In this document: piece by piece, positions 4,993-12,487 of the stretch
How the letters are laid out: each line of letters opens with the position of its first letter
How positions within the stretch are numbered: the first letter of the stretch is position 1
Notes under the pieces: generated by a model
Database searches by the model: none
Told to the model about the DNA's origin: nothing
What the model saw: the letters and a program-made list of their open reading frames with translations, nothing else
Made by a program: the position numbers and the translations under genes
Source of the DNA: a virus
DNA length: 31,750 bases
Direction: 5' to 3' (one strand)
IMG/VR virus record: IMGVR_UViG_3300037198_000150
Location: 1 to 31,750 of that record

Positions 4993-6118
4993 AGCCATCG
5001 TCCATGCTGGTGGGCACGGGGGCGACGATCTCCAGCTTGCCCCGCAGCCGGGTGGTCACGACGCCAGCGGCCGTCTCAAGGCGCAGGCCGAAGGGCCGCA
5101 GGCCGGCCGCGGCGAGCACGTCGTTGACCTCCTCATGCCCGAAGTGGATGGTCAGGCAGCCGCGCCCGGTCGGCGCCGTCAGCGTGCCGCCCACTGTCGT
5201 CTGGTCAGTGTCCGGCTCGATCTGCAACTGCACCGGGTCCTCGAGGAAGACGTCAGAGCGCCGCGTGAGCAGGACCGTCGCATCGGTCGCCGAGGTCTGC
5301 ACCTCCAGCACCAACAGGGCGTCGGTCAGGTCGAGCGCGTCGCCCGCCTCGTCGAAGAGCTGCACGCGCGCCGCCCAGTTGTCGCCGGCCACGAGGGGCT
5401 GGTAGCCGAGCCGGCGCAGGCCAGCGGAACTCCAGTCCACCTGCCAGCCGTCGGAGGCCGGTACCACGGCCATGCTGGCGGGCGGCAGAAGCACGGCGGA
5501 GACGAGGAGCGGCGCCCGGGCGCCGAGGGCGGCGGCCAGCTCGGCGAGGTCGGCGGCAGTGGCGATGATGGTCGCCGGCGCGACCGCTTGGACGGCAGCC
5601 GCGCTCGCCGCCGCAGCGGTTGCCTTCGTCGCCGCCGTGCCCGCCAGGACCGCCGTGGCGGCCAGATCGGCGGACACCGAGACCACCGGGGAGCCGAGCT
5701 TGCCATCGGCGCTGGAGGCGGAGGCAGCCGCCGCGGACGCGTTGCCGGCCACCGCGGCCAGGTCGGCCGACACGCTGGTGACGGGGGTGCCGATCAGCGC
5801 GCTCACCTCTGTCGGCGTCGGCCCCACCAGGAGCGTGTCCGTGAACGGGTCGCAGCCGGTGCACGTGACGCAGACGGTGAGCACGCCGAGAGCCGACGTG
5901 TCCGCCGCCAGGATGGCGAGTGAGTAGCACCCCGGCATGTGGGAGCCGAGCTCGATCCAGTCGGGTGAAGTGACAGCCTTGACGCCCTCGGGCGCGCCCG
6001 CCTTGCTGATGTAGCAGGTGATGTCGCCGAAGACCTTGCCGACCACCGGATCGCCGGCGGCGTCGAGAAGGCGCACGGCCATCCTGACGGCGCCGCCGAG
6101 CGTGACGGGGAGCATCAT
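4979..6118 (-). CDS. Virion/fibre-associated protein with Ala/Ser-rich repeats (379 aa)
   Basis: Start ATG 6118 overlaps the previous stop (ATGA). Residues 1-100 look like a beta-sandwich (VRLLDAAGDPVVGKVFGDIT). The middle (about 105-200) is Ala/Ser/Val-rich and contains two copies of a PV-SVSADLA motif separated by about 35 residues, suggesting a coiled or helical stalk. The C-terminal third is again beta-rich (VQLFDEAGDALDLTDALLVL), similar in style to upper-baseplate or fibre linker domains. As the last late gene it probably encodes a fibre or host-recognition component. No family is firmly recognised. Confidence 0.6.
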   Translation of the reverse strand: MMLPVTLGGAVRMAVRLLDAAGDPVVGKVFGDITCYISKAGAPEGVKAVTSPDWIELGSHMPGCYSLAILAADTSALGVLTVCVTCTGCDPFTDTLLVGPTPTEVSALIGTPVTSVSADLAAVAGNASAAAASASSADGKLGSPVVSVSADLAATAVLAGTAATKATAAAASAAAVQAVAPATIIATAADLAELAAALGARAPLLVSAVLLPPASMAVVPASDGWQVDWSSAGLRRLGYQPLVAGDNWAARVQLFDEAGDALDLTDALLVLEVQTSATDATVLLTRRSDVFLEDPVQLQIEPDTDQTTVGGTLTAPTGRGCLTIHFGHEEVNDVLAAAGLRPFGLRLETAAGVVTTRLRGKLEIVAPVPTSMDDGSTPA

Positions 6119-7413
6119 CCGAATCCTCCTCCGAAGCCCTGCCGGTGCGCATACCCCGGAGGGATCAACCGCGGGCCTTCGCCGGCATCGCCGCCGATGT
6201 ACGGGGCCGGCCCAGGGGGCACGCCGAGCATGGTGAATTCGCCGTCGAGAGTCAACACCTGGCCGGTCAAGAAGATGATCGGCGTGAGCGGCGCGCCGGG
6301 CACGATCTCCGTGCGCGTCACACCGCCGTCGAGGCTGTAGTAGTAGCGCGAGGCTCGGTAGTCGACCGCGTCCTTCGCCCGTGCATCATGTCCCGGGACG
6401 TCGATGCCGCTGCATGGGAAGTCCGCCGTAAACGCCCACGTCCAGCGCGCCCGCTGCACGCCGACACACAGGGCGCGGAGCGCATTGAAACGAATCGTGC
6501 CGCCTGTCGTGGCCGCCAACCAGGCCATCCACTGATCGTCTGATGAGAACCTGATGAACGCGTTTGGCGAGGCACCGGCATCCCATGTGATCCAGGGCAC
6601 CTGCCGCGCGGCGTCGCACCATAGAATGCGACAATCCGGGGCTCCGGCGGCAGTCCATCGATCCACGGCCTGTGCGCTGCTCTGCCAGGCATAGAGGCGT
6701 CCTTGCAGGTCGACGCACGGTCCGTACATGCTCCGGTTGTCGCAGGGCAGGCCGTAGGCCGCCGCCGTCGGGGCATAGGTCACCATCACAGCCAGATCGG
6801 ACTCGCGGATCTTGTAGGTCGAGCCGCCATAGGTCGTGATCCAGAAGTAGCCCGGGAATGACGTATGCACATTCGGCGAATTCCAATATGATCCGGCGAT
6901 CGTGCGTCCCGTCGGTGTCCCGTCGGTGTTGTACTCGATGAACGTGCCACCGGTTCCGTAGTTCGGGATCGACCAGTATTTGCCAGTGACGCCGGGCACG
7001 CGAATGGCGTAGCAGCTGTTCACGCCGATCGGCACCGTCACCACCACGGCAGACGTGGTGATATCAATTTCACGGATGGTGTGATCGGTGTAGCTGGGAA
7101 CGATCAGCCGGCCCTCGGCACCGCCGTCGGTGCGTGACAGGCCCATGGTGCAAGAACCACCGCACGCGATGGTCTTGACGATCGCCCCATCGGACACGCG
7201 ATATTTGTTGAGCACACCGGTGCGGGAATGCCATAGGTGCAGCCCGTCGACGTCCCAAACGATACCGCAGTAGTTGGTGTTGCCACCAAGGGCGATCGTC
7301 TGAAGGGCAGCGGTCGTGATCCTCAACGGCAATCCACCGCCGGCAGCAACCAGCCGCGCGCCGCCACTTAAAGTAGCGTCGGCTAGGTTCAGCTGGATCG
7401 GGTTCGCGGTCAC
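6115..7413 (-). CDS. Putative beta-propeller virion protein (432 aa)
   Basis: ATG 7413 overlaps the preceding stop by 4 bp. From about residue 30 to 330 the sequence shows repeated strand-turn units with G-x-x-W/Y and D-G patterns (VWDVDGLHLWHSRTGVLNKY, GTFIEYNTDGTPTGRTI, FWITTYGGSTYKI), like NHL- or YVTN-type beta-propellers. A small beta domain and a Gly/Pro-rich C-terminus follow. It lies between a small unknown gene and the repeat-rich fibre-like gene, so receptor or glycan binding is plausible. The fold is inferred from pattern only. Confidence 0.55.
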   Translation of the reverse strand: MTANPIQLNLADATLSGGARLVAAGGGLPLRITTAALQTIALGGNTNYCGIVWDVDGLHLWHSRTGVLNKYRVSDGAIVKTIACGGSCTMGLSRTDGGAEGRLIVPSYTDHTIREIDITTSAVVVTVPIGVNSCYAIRVPGVTGKYWSIPNYGTGGTFIEYNTDGTPTGRTIAGSYWNSPNVHTSFPGYFWITTYGGSTYKIRESDLAVMVTYAPTAAAYGLPCDNRSMYGPCVDLQGRLYAWQSSAQAVDRWTAAGAPDCRILWCDAARQVPWITWDAGASPNAFIRFSSDDQWMAWLAATTGGTIRFNALRALCVGVQRARWTWAFTADFPCSGIDVPGHDARAKDAVDYRASRYYYSLDGGVTRTEIVPGAPLTPIIFLTGQVLTLDGEFTMLGVPPGPAPYIGGDAGEGPRLIPPGYAHRQGFGGGFG

Positions 7414-7679
7414 ATCTTGGCCAGGATGTTCAAGGTCCCCGCCGGCAGACCGCCGGCTGTCTGCCCCACCTTGATCAGCGCCACCACCAACGCCTTCAGA
7501 TCGTCGGCCGGGAGCACGACGTGGAGCGTACGGCTCTCAGTGGGATCATCGTCGTCGCCGTACCGGCCCCAAAAGGCCAGCACCTCGCCGGTGGTGAAGT
7601 CGATGGAGCCCTTGGACTCGATGCGCGCCTTGGTCAGGTCGCCGCGCTTCTCCGGGGTGGCGAGGGTGATCTCGATCAT
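7410..7679 (-). CDS. Hypothetical small protein (89 aa)
   Basis: Start ATG 7679, three bases after the amidase stop; ATGA overlap with the beta-propeller gene. Residues 1-50 are beta-rich with an acidic turn (GDDDDP), followed by a helix (ADDLKALVVALIKVG). No signal peptide or membrane segment. It may be a chaperone or small virion protein for its downstream neighbours; no family recognised. Confidence 0.6.
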   Translation of the reverse strand: MIEITLATPEKRGDLTKARIESKGSIDFTTGEVLAFWGRYGDDDDPTESRTLHVVLPADDLKALVVALIKVGQTAGGLPAGTLNILAKM

Positions 7680-7682
7680 GGT

Positions 7683-8573
7683 CTACTCCGGTTGCTCCGC
7701 AGGGAGCGGGCGGCCAAGCAGCCGCGCGAGAGGGATATCGATCGGCCGCGGCACCCACTGCCCCATGGGCCGGCCGGCGGCCTCCAGGGCGCGCATGGTG
7801 GCCTGGCCGGGGATGCCGTCCACGGTGAGGCCGGCGCCGTGGTCGGCGTTGAGCTTGGACTGGCGCCGGCCCCAGTGGATGCGGTCCTCGCTGAGGTGGT
7901 ACTGCCAGCCCTCGTAGCCGGCGGCGCGGAGGGCGTCGAAGAAGAAGTCCCCCGGGTCGCCGGCGCCGCGCGTGTCGGTGACGTCGCGATGCCCGACGAC
8001 GCCGAAGAGGTCGCGCCCACCTTCCTCCAGCCGCTTGAGCGGGTGGCCGAGGTAGTACCGGCCCGAGGACGTCGGGAAGCCGCGCTGGACGCCGAAGAGG
8101 GCGGTGAGAACATCGACGAGGAGCACGGCGGCGTCGACCGTGGCCTGCCAGATCGTGCCGTCGGACTCCTGCCAGCACTCGATCCCGATCGAGCGGCCGT
8201 TGACGACGCCAGCGTGGTAGCCGATCGTCCGCTGCAGGTCGGCGAGGCAGGACACTCCGCCATCTCCGTCGATCACAAGCGGCGCGCCGGACTGCAGCGG
8301 GGAACCGGCCCAGAAGGCGGCGGCGGCGGGACCGGCGCCGGCGTGCCGCCCGCCCGGCGCGAGCTTCTGCGCGGCGCTCGGATGCTGCGGGTCGGGGTAG
8401 CCCTTGGTGGTGTGGATGACGATCAGGGTGATCGGCGCGTCGTCGGCGCGTGGCCGGCCGTCGTCGTTGGAGGTGAGGCCGACGCGCAGGGCGAGGGCCG
8501 GGTCGTCGAAGTAGTTGACGATGCGCAGGCCAGGAATCTGGACCTCCGCGCCGCGGATTACGAGGCCGGGCAT
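7683..8573 (-). CDS. N-acetylmuramoyl-L-alanine amidase (endolysin)
   Basis: 296 aa. An Amidase_2/PGRP-type catalytic domain spans about 45-215: IVIHTTKG gives His54, GYHAGVVNGRSIGIE follows the usual core strand, and GVVGHRDV...GAGDPG supplies His195 and Asp207 as the expected zinc ligands. It hydrolyses the bond between N-acetylmuramic acid and L-alanine. Residues about 228-265 (RRQSKLNADHGAGLTVDGIP, then GQATMRALEA) match a C-terminal peptidoglycan-binding_1 repeat. There is no signal peptide, so release would depend on the adjacent holin candidates. It follows the spanin genes in the lysis cassette. Confidence 0.88.
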   Translation of the reverse strand: MPGLVIRGAEVQIPGLRIVNYFDDPALALRVGLTSNDDGRPRADDAPITLIVIHTTKGYPDPQHPSAAQKLAPGGRHAGAGPAAAAFWAGSPLQSGAPLVIDGDGGVSCLADLQRTIGYHAGVVNGRSIGIECWQESDGTIWQATVDAAVLLVDVLTALFGVQRGFPTSSGRYYLGHPLKRLEEGGRDLFGVVGHRDVTDTRGAGDPGDFFFDALRAAGYEGWQYHLSEDRIHWGRRQSKLNADHGAGLTVDGIPGQATMRALEAAGRPMGQWVPRPIDIPLARLLGRPLPAEQPE

Positions 8574-8595
8574 CAGACGTCTCCTCGCGCTCGGT

Positions 8596-8943
8596 TCACG
8601 GCGTCACCGCCCCGCAGGCCGTCCAGGCATCCCGCACCCAGGACCGCAGCGTCACCACGTCGACGGCGAGCACGATCGCCTCATGCTGGACATAGGCCGC
8701 TTCGACCCCAACCAGCAACAGCGCCTGCCGCGCCCAGCCCGTGACCTGATGCGCACCCACCTCAGCGGGGCGCGCCGGCAGGTGACAGGAGATCGTCGGT
8801 CGGTAGATCACAGGCGCTGGTGTTCGACAACACCCATTCGAGCATGTCACCAGCAGCGCCACGAGGAGCGCCAGCGGTCCACTCCAGGATCTTCGCGTCA
8901 CGGTTCTGCACCGCCTTCTGGCAATCGGTCCGTTCTGTCTCAT
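8596..8943 (-). CDS. Rz1-like outer-membrane spanin lipoprotein
   Basis: 115 aa from ATG 8943 (AGGAGA upstream; a GTG at 8964 is an alternative). A basic N-terminus and hydrophobic core (GPLALLVALLVTCSNGCC) end in a possible lipobox LVTC with Cys34, followed by Pro-rich text (RTPAPVIYRP). The first 60% of the gene lies inside the Rz-like gene in another frame, the classic nested Rz/Rz1 arrangement. Unlike lambda Rz1, the reading frame continues well past the Rz stop. It probably bridges the outer membrane to the Rz-like partner at lysis. The lipobox -1 Thr is unusual. Confidence 0.65.
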   Translation of the reverse strand: MRQNGPIARRRCRTVTRRSWSGPLALLVALLVTCSNGCCRTPAPVIYRPTISCHLPARPAEVGAHQVTGWARQALLLVGVEAAYVQHEAIVLAVDVVTLRSWVRDAWTACGAVTP

Positions 8944-9148
8944 GCCGTCGGCTCTCCTCGGCACGCACCGCCTTCTCGCCGCCGAGGTCGGTCACGCACC
9001 GCGCCAGGTCGGCACGGGCAGCGTCACGTTGTACGTCAGCTAGGTCGCGCCGCGCTACCTCGACGCGCCAGAGGAGGGCGAAGACCAGGGCGGCAACCGC
9101 GCTGATCCCGGTCACCCAGGGCAGGATCTTGGCGAGCAGCGCGCTCAC
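8762..9148 (-). CDS. Rz-like inner-membrane spanin
   Basis: 128 aa from GTG 9148, which overlaps the upstream TGA (GTGA); longer in-frame upstream starts would run through the holin-like gene. One N-terminal membrane segment (about residues 9-27, LPWVTGISAVAALVFALLW) is followed by a charged helical periplasmic region (VARRDLADVQRDAARADLAR), as in i-spanins. The second half encodes the start of the Rz1-like gene in another frame. Expected role: with the lipoprotein, fusion of inner and outer membranes after peptidoglycan degradation. Confidence 0.72.
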   Translation of the reverse strand: MSALLAKILPWVTGISAVAALVFALLWRVEVARRDLADVQRDAARADLARCVTDLGGEKAVRAEESRRHETERTDCQKAVQNRDAKILEWTAGAPRGAAGDMLEWVLSNTSACDLPTDDLLSPAGAPR

Positions 9149-9675
9149 GCCTTGGTCGCCGCCTTGTCGCTCGGGAAGAAGAGCTTTTTGATCATCGCGT
9201 AGCCGCCGGCGGCCGTCGCCCCTGAGACGACGCCGCCGATGATCACCCCCGCCGACCACTTGACGTGGCTGACCTCCAGGACCACGAAGGTACCGCAGAT
9301 GCCCGAGAGTAGTGCGAGCAGAGCGCCGCCTCTGTCGGTCTTCAGGAAGGCGATGGGAAGCAGTCGGGCGAGCCACACGGCGAGGCACATGGCGACGAGG
9401 AACGCCAGCAGGTAGGCGCCGCTCGACAGAGCCTTGGCCAGCTTGTCCACCGCACCCGTCGGGTCGGCCGAGGGGTCATAAGGGGTGACCGCCTGGGCGG
9501 GAGCGACGGCCGGCGCGGTGGCCGGCTGGGTCGCGGGCGCTGCGGCGGGGAGCGCGTCCGGGTTGATGGTGTCCGCGGTGGCCGGCGGCGCCGCGCCTCC
9601 CTGCGCGTAGAGCGGGGTGGTCAGGCAGCACAGGGTGAGCGCGACGGTCGCGAGAAGGCAGAATCGTCTGATCAT
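9145..9675 (-). CDS. Holin-like membrane protein with signal peptide (176 aa)
   Basis: Residues 1-25 (IRRFCLLATVALTLCCLTT, then PLYAQ) form a signal peptide with an AxA-like cleavage site. A Pro/Ala-rich segment to about 80 follows, then hydrophobic segments around 88-108, 117-138 and 143-163, and a basic tail (KKLFFPSDKAATK). It sits between another small membrane protein and the spanins, so holin or antiholin function is likely, although a cleaved signal peptide plus Pro-rich linker is atypical for a holin. ATGA overlap with the upstream gene. Confidence 0.6.
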   Translation of the reverse strand: MIRRFCLLATVALTLCCLTTPLYAQGGAAPPATADTINPDALPAAAPATQPATAPAVAPAQAVTPYDPSADPTGAVDKLAKALSSGAYLLAFLVAMCLAVWLARLLPIAFLKTDRGGALLALLSGICGTFVVLEVSHVKWSAGVIIGGVVSGATAAGGYAMIKKLFFPSDKAATKA

Positions 9676-10079
9676 GGGGTATCTCCTCCGGCGTCAGCCG
9701 GGTCGGGTGGAACGGGAAGCCGCGGCACCCGCAGGTGGTCGGCGGTCTTGGCGAGCGTGTCCACGATCCACCATGATCGCTCCTCGAGGACGCTGAGGCG
9801 CTTCTCGTGGTCGGCGACGGTGGCCATGTGAGGGGCGAGTTCGGTGCGGGTCGGGCGGGAGAGGACGGCGGCCACCGCGCCGGTGCCGGCCACGGCGCCC
9901 GAGATGATGATCCCGACGACGGTGCAGGCTACCTTGAGCCGCGACCAGGGTTTGACGTACCTGGTCACCGGCACGCCGGCGCGCGGCGTTTGGAAGCGCC
10001 CGCGGCCCGCCTGCGGGGCGCCCTTGTAGCTCAGCTCGACTGCGATGTGCGGAGGGGTCGGATCGTCCGCGGGGGTCAT
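9672..10079 (-). CDS. Single-TM lysis-cassette protein (135 aa)
   Basis: ATG at 10079, placed exactly as in the two other genes that carry the 43-bp upstream element; this decides the start over an in-frame alternative at 10151. Soluble, Pro-rich residues 1-45 lead to one membrane helix at about 49-73 (VACTVVGIIISGAVAGTGAV). A heptad-like helix (VADHEKRLSVLEERSWWIVD) and a Pro-rich end follow. Topology and neighbours suggest a holin, antiholin or membrane anchor for lysis. No family is recognised with confidence. Confidence 0.6.
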   Translation of the reverse strand: MTPADDPTPPHIAVELSYKGAPQAGRGRFQTPRAGVPVTRYVKPWSRLKVACTVVGIIISGAVAGTGAVAAVLSRPTRTELAPHMATVADHEKRLSVLEERSWWIVDTLAKTADHLRVPRLPVPPDPADAGGDTP

Positions 10080-10122
10080 GCCCACAGAATGCGGCAGGTA
10101 GCGGGGGGCGTGGTAAATCGGG
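10080..10122 (-). promoter_or_regulatory. 43-bp start-associated intergenic element, copy C
   Basis: Fills the whole gap between the TAG at 10123 and the ATG at 10079. On the plus strand it contains ATGCGGCA (10089-10096) and GGTAAA (10112-10117), at the same offsets from the start codon (12 and 35) as in the copies at 23758 and 27023. There is no clear Shine-Dalgarno sequence. Confidence 0.65.
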
Positions 10123-10581
10123 CTAGGCCGGCGGCCAGTCGACGGCGACATAGCCGCCGTAGCAGGCGCCGCCGTTTGACGGGCCGCTCACGCTGAGCAG
10201 ATAGCGGGATGTGGCCACCTGTGTCTCCGCCAGCCCCGTTACCTCGGCGTACTTTGCGCCAGCAGTCCCCGCCGAGGTTGCCGTGCCGACGGTGGTGGTG
10301 GCGCCGGTGGCGAGGTTGATCTTGATCAGCGTGCAGGTGAAGCGGTTGGTGCCGTTGTCTGTGCCGTACACTCGGAAGGCGGTGATCCGGTCGCCGGCCT
10401 TCAGCGGTAGGTCAATGTTCACTGAGGAGTTGGCGATCTGCCCCGTGGCGTTTCCGACGCCGAACGACAGGTTGCGCGAGCCGAACAGGGCGATGATCTC
10501 ATCCTGGATCGCGTTCATGTCGACGCTTTTGACTTGGGCGCCGGCAGCGTAGGTCGTGTTGCGGGAGACGGGCAGGGTCAT
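10123..10581 (-). CDS. Small beta-rich virion protein (152 aa)
   Basis: ATG 10581, 9 bp after AGGAG. Residues 1-35 include a helix typical of phage fibre-associated proteins (VKSVDMNAIQDEIIALFG). The rest is beta-rich with alternating polar and hydrophobic residues (DRITAFRVYG, RFTCTLIKINLATG, RYLLSVSG), like a jelly-roll or receptor-binding tip. It lies directly after the baseplate genes, where tail-fibre proteins are expected. No specific family recognised. Confidence 0.6.
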   Translation of the reverse strand: MTLPVSRNTTYAAGAQVKSVDMNAIQDEIIALFGSRNLSFGVGNATGQIANSSVNIDLPLKAGDRITAFRVYGTDNGTNRFTCTLIKINLATGATTTVGTATSAGTAGAKYAEVTGLAETQVATSRYLLSVSGPSNGGACYGGYVAVDWPPA

Positions 10582-10585
10582 GGTG

Positions 10586-12487
10586 TCACACTCCTAGAGG
10601 GGTCAGGTCGATGAGACTCTCGGCGTCGTCGCAGAGAAGGCCGGTTGAAGCCGTGGACACGCCGCCAAGCGTGTGCGCCGGCTTCAGGCGCGCCACCACG
10701 CCGCGCGCGCCGGGCACGTCGGGCGAACCACCGAGCGCCGGCGCCCGGTAGACGTACCAGCGGAAGACGTCGCGCGAGGAGGGTTGCCACAGGCGCGCCT
10801 CGCCGAAGGTGTAGCTATTTGAGTCGGCGGTCGCACTCCCCGAACAGGCGAAGAGGCCTGCCCACATCGCCGCCGGCACGCCGGTCAGGCCCGAGGCGAA
10901 CGTGGTCCACGGCCCGTCGACAGTGGCACTCCACGCCAGCGTTACCTTGCCGACGCCAGCGAGGCCAGGAAGCCATCCCTCGTCGAGCAGGCGTAGCCAG
11001 CATGGCAATGACGGGCAGGCACAGAGGTTCGTCTCGGTCAGCACCCCGCCGGCGATCAGCGTGTAATAGAGACGCAGCGCGCCGCCGGCGAAGCGCACCT
11101 CGAGGCGCACGGCGTCGCCGGTCGCCGCGTCGAGGAAGAAGACGCCTTGAGCGTCGCCGGCCTCAGACGCGTCGCACCCGACAACCTGGGCGCGCAGCTC
11201 GGCGCCAGCCAGCGCAGCCAGGGAGACGAGTGCTCGGGGCGGTCTGCAGACGGCTGCCGTCCACCGCGCGTCGGTGGTGTCCGTCTCGACGAGGAGCAGG
11301 CCGCCGCTCACCGTGATCGATCCGCCGCGGGCATCCTTGATCCACTTCCCGTCAAGAGCGGCGCCTGGGTAGGTGTCCGCCCAGCGGTTGCTGTACTCGA
11401 GGATCGTCAAGTCGGCGGCGGTGCAGTCGAGGATGTCGGCGAGCGCCGCCCTGACCTGTGCTCGGCTGAAGCCGACGACGGTGCGCAGGTGCGCCACGCA
11501 CCGAAGCCGGCGCAGTGCGAGGTCATCGCTCGGGCGCGGCGGCAGCGCGAGCACCCGCTCCCACCGGCTCAGGCTCGCCCACGCGCGATCGGCGAGGAAG
11601 TCGTCGCCGAGGATCGCCGCCTTCGACCACGCCGTCGCGAGCAGGTCGGCCTCCACCATGATCTCGCGCTGGACGATCGAGGACGGGTCCGTCGAGTATG
11701 CGTCGCCGGGCGCCTCGAGCGCCTGCAACGCGGCGTAGGCCTTGCCGGGATAGATGAACATGGCCCGATAGGTCTGCCGGATCTCCTCGGCGCTGCGCGC
11801 CGACTTCGAGATCCGCAGCTCGTCGATCGTGTCCTTGAAGTAGCCACCGGGGCCGTACTCGATGCTGCTGTAACCAATGGCCAGCGTCCCGCCGACGCCA
11901 CCTTCGGGCAGTGCGTCCTCCTCGGCCTGCGGGATGGCTTCGATCAGCTCGCCATTGACATAGAACTCCATCAGGAATGAACCGTCGGCCAAGCAGCGAC
12001 GGACGAAGGCGAGGTAGAAGAAGCCGGCGGGCGGCGTGAAGGTGACGCCCTCGCAAGCCTCGCGGCTCACGTAGATGATCCCCCACGAGGAAGCGGTGAT
12101 TGTCGTCAAGATGAGCGCATACAACAGGTGCTCGGCATCCGCGCCCGTCTCCAGACCGCGCGCCACGATCGAGTAGCTCCCCACGCTCAGCCGGCCGGTC
12201 GTGAAGTCGAGGATCGCCTCGATCGTCAGGTCGCGGGTCAGACGGGTGCTGCCTGCGACCAGCTCGGCGGCCATGTAGGCGTGGCTGGCCGAGAACACGC
12301 GCCCGGAGCCGAAGCGCGCCTCACCGCGCGTCGGCAGATTGCTCCCCGAGTAGGGGCCGAGGTCGGCCACGTTGCCCATGACGTCGCTCGGCGGCACACC
12401 GGTCGGCTCGTCGAAGTGCCACAGGACGACGGTGTCCGCGTCGGCGACGAAGGGAACGCCGCCCGAGCCCACGCCGATGGCCGTCAC
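10586..12487 (-). CDS. Mu gp48-like baseplate protein fused to LamG domain
   Basis: 633 aa from GTG 12487, which overlaps the gp47 TGA (GTGA) and lies 5 bp after AGGAGG; the ATG at 12658 is inside gp47 and out of context. Residues about 20-215 form a LamG/concanavalin-like domain (TVVLWHFDEPTGV..., TRDLTIEAILDF, TIDELRISKSARSAEEI). Residues about 230-350 resemble the gp48/DUF2313 wedge domain (FLADRAWASLSRWERVLALP, then RRLRCVAHLRTVVGFSRAQV). A second beta-rich domain (about 360-600) and a short tail follow. The wedge part should join the baseplate to fibres; the LamG part is an accessory, possibly glycan-binding. Confidence 0.68.
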   Translation of the reverse strand: MTAIGVGSGGVPFVADADTVVLWHFDEPTGVPPSDVMGNVADLGPYSGSNLPTRGEARFGSGRVFSASHAYMAAELVAGSTRLTRDLTIEAILDFTTGRLSVGSYSIVARGLETGADAEHLLYALILTTITASSWGIIYVSREACEGVTFTPPAGFFYLAFVRRCLADGSFLMEFYVNGELIEAIPQAEEDALPEGGVGGTLAIGYSSIEYGPGGYFKDTIDELRISKSARSAEEIRQTYRAMFIYPGKAYAALQALEAPGDAYSTDPSSIVQREIMVEADLLATAWSKAAILGDDFLADRAWASLSRWERVLALPPRPSDDLALRRLRCVAHLRTVVGFSRAQVRAALADILDCTAADLTILEYSNRWADTYPGAALDGKWIKDARGGSITVSGGLLLVETDTTDARWTAAVCRPPRALVSLAALAGAELRAQVVGCDASEAGDAQGVFFLDAATGDAVRLEVRFAGGALRLYYTLIAGGVLTETNLCACPSLPCWLRLLDEGWLPGLAGVGKVTLAWSATVDGPWTTFASGLTGVPAAMWAGLFACSGSATADSNSYTFGEARLWQPSSRDVFRWYVYRAPALGGSPDVPGARGVVARLKPAHTLGGVSTASTGLLCDDAESLIDLTPLGV

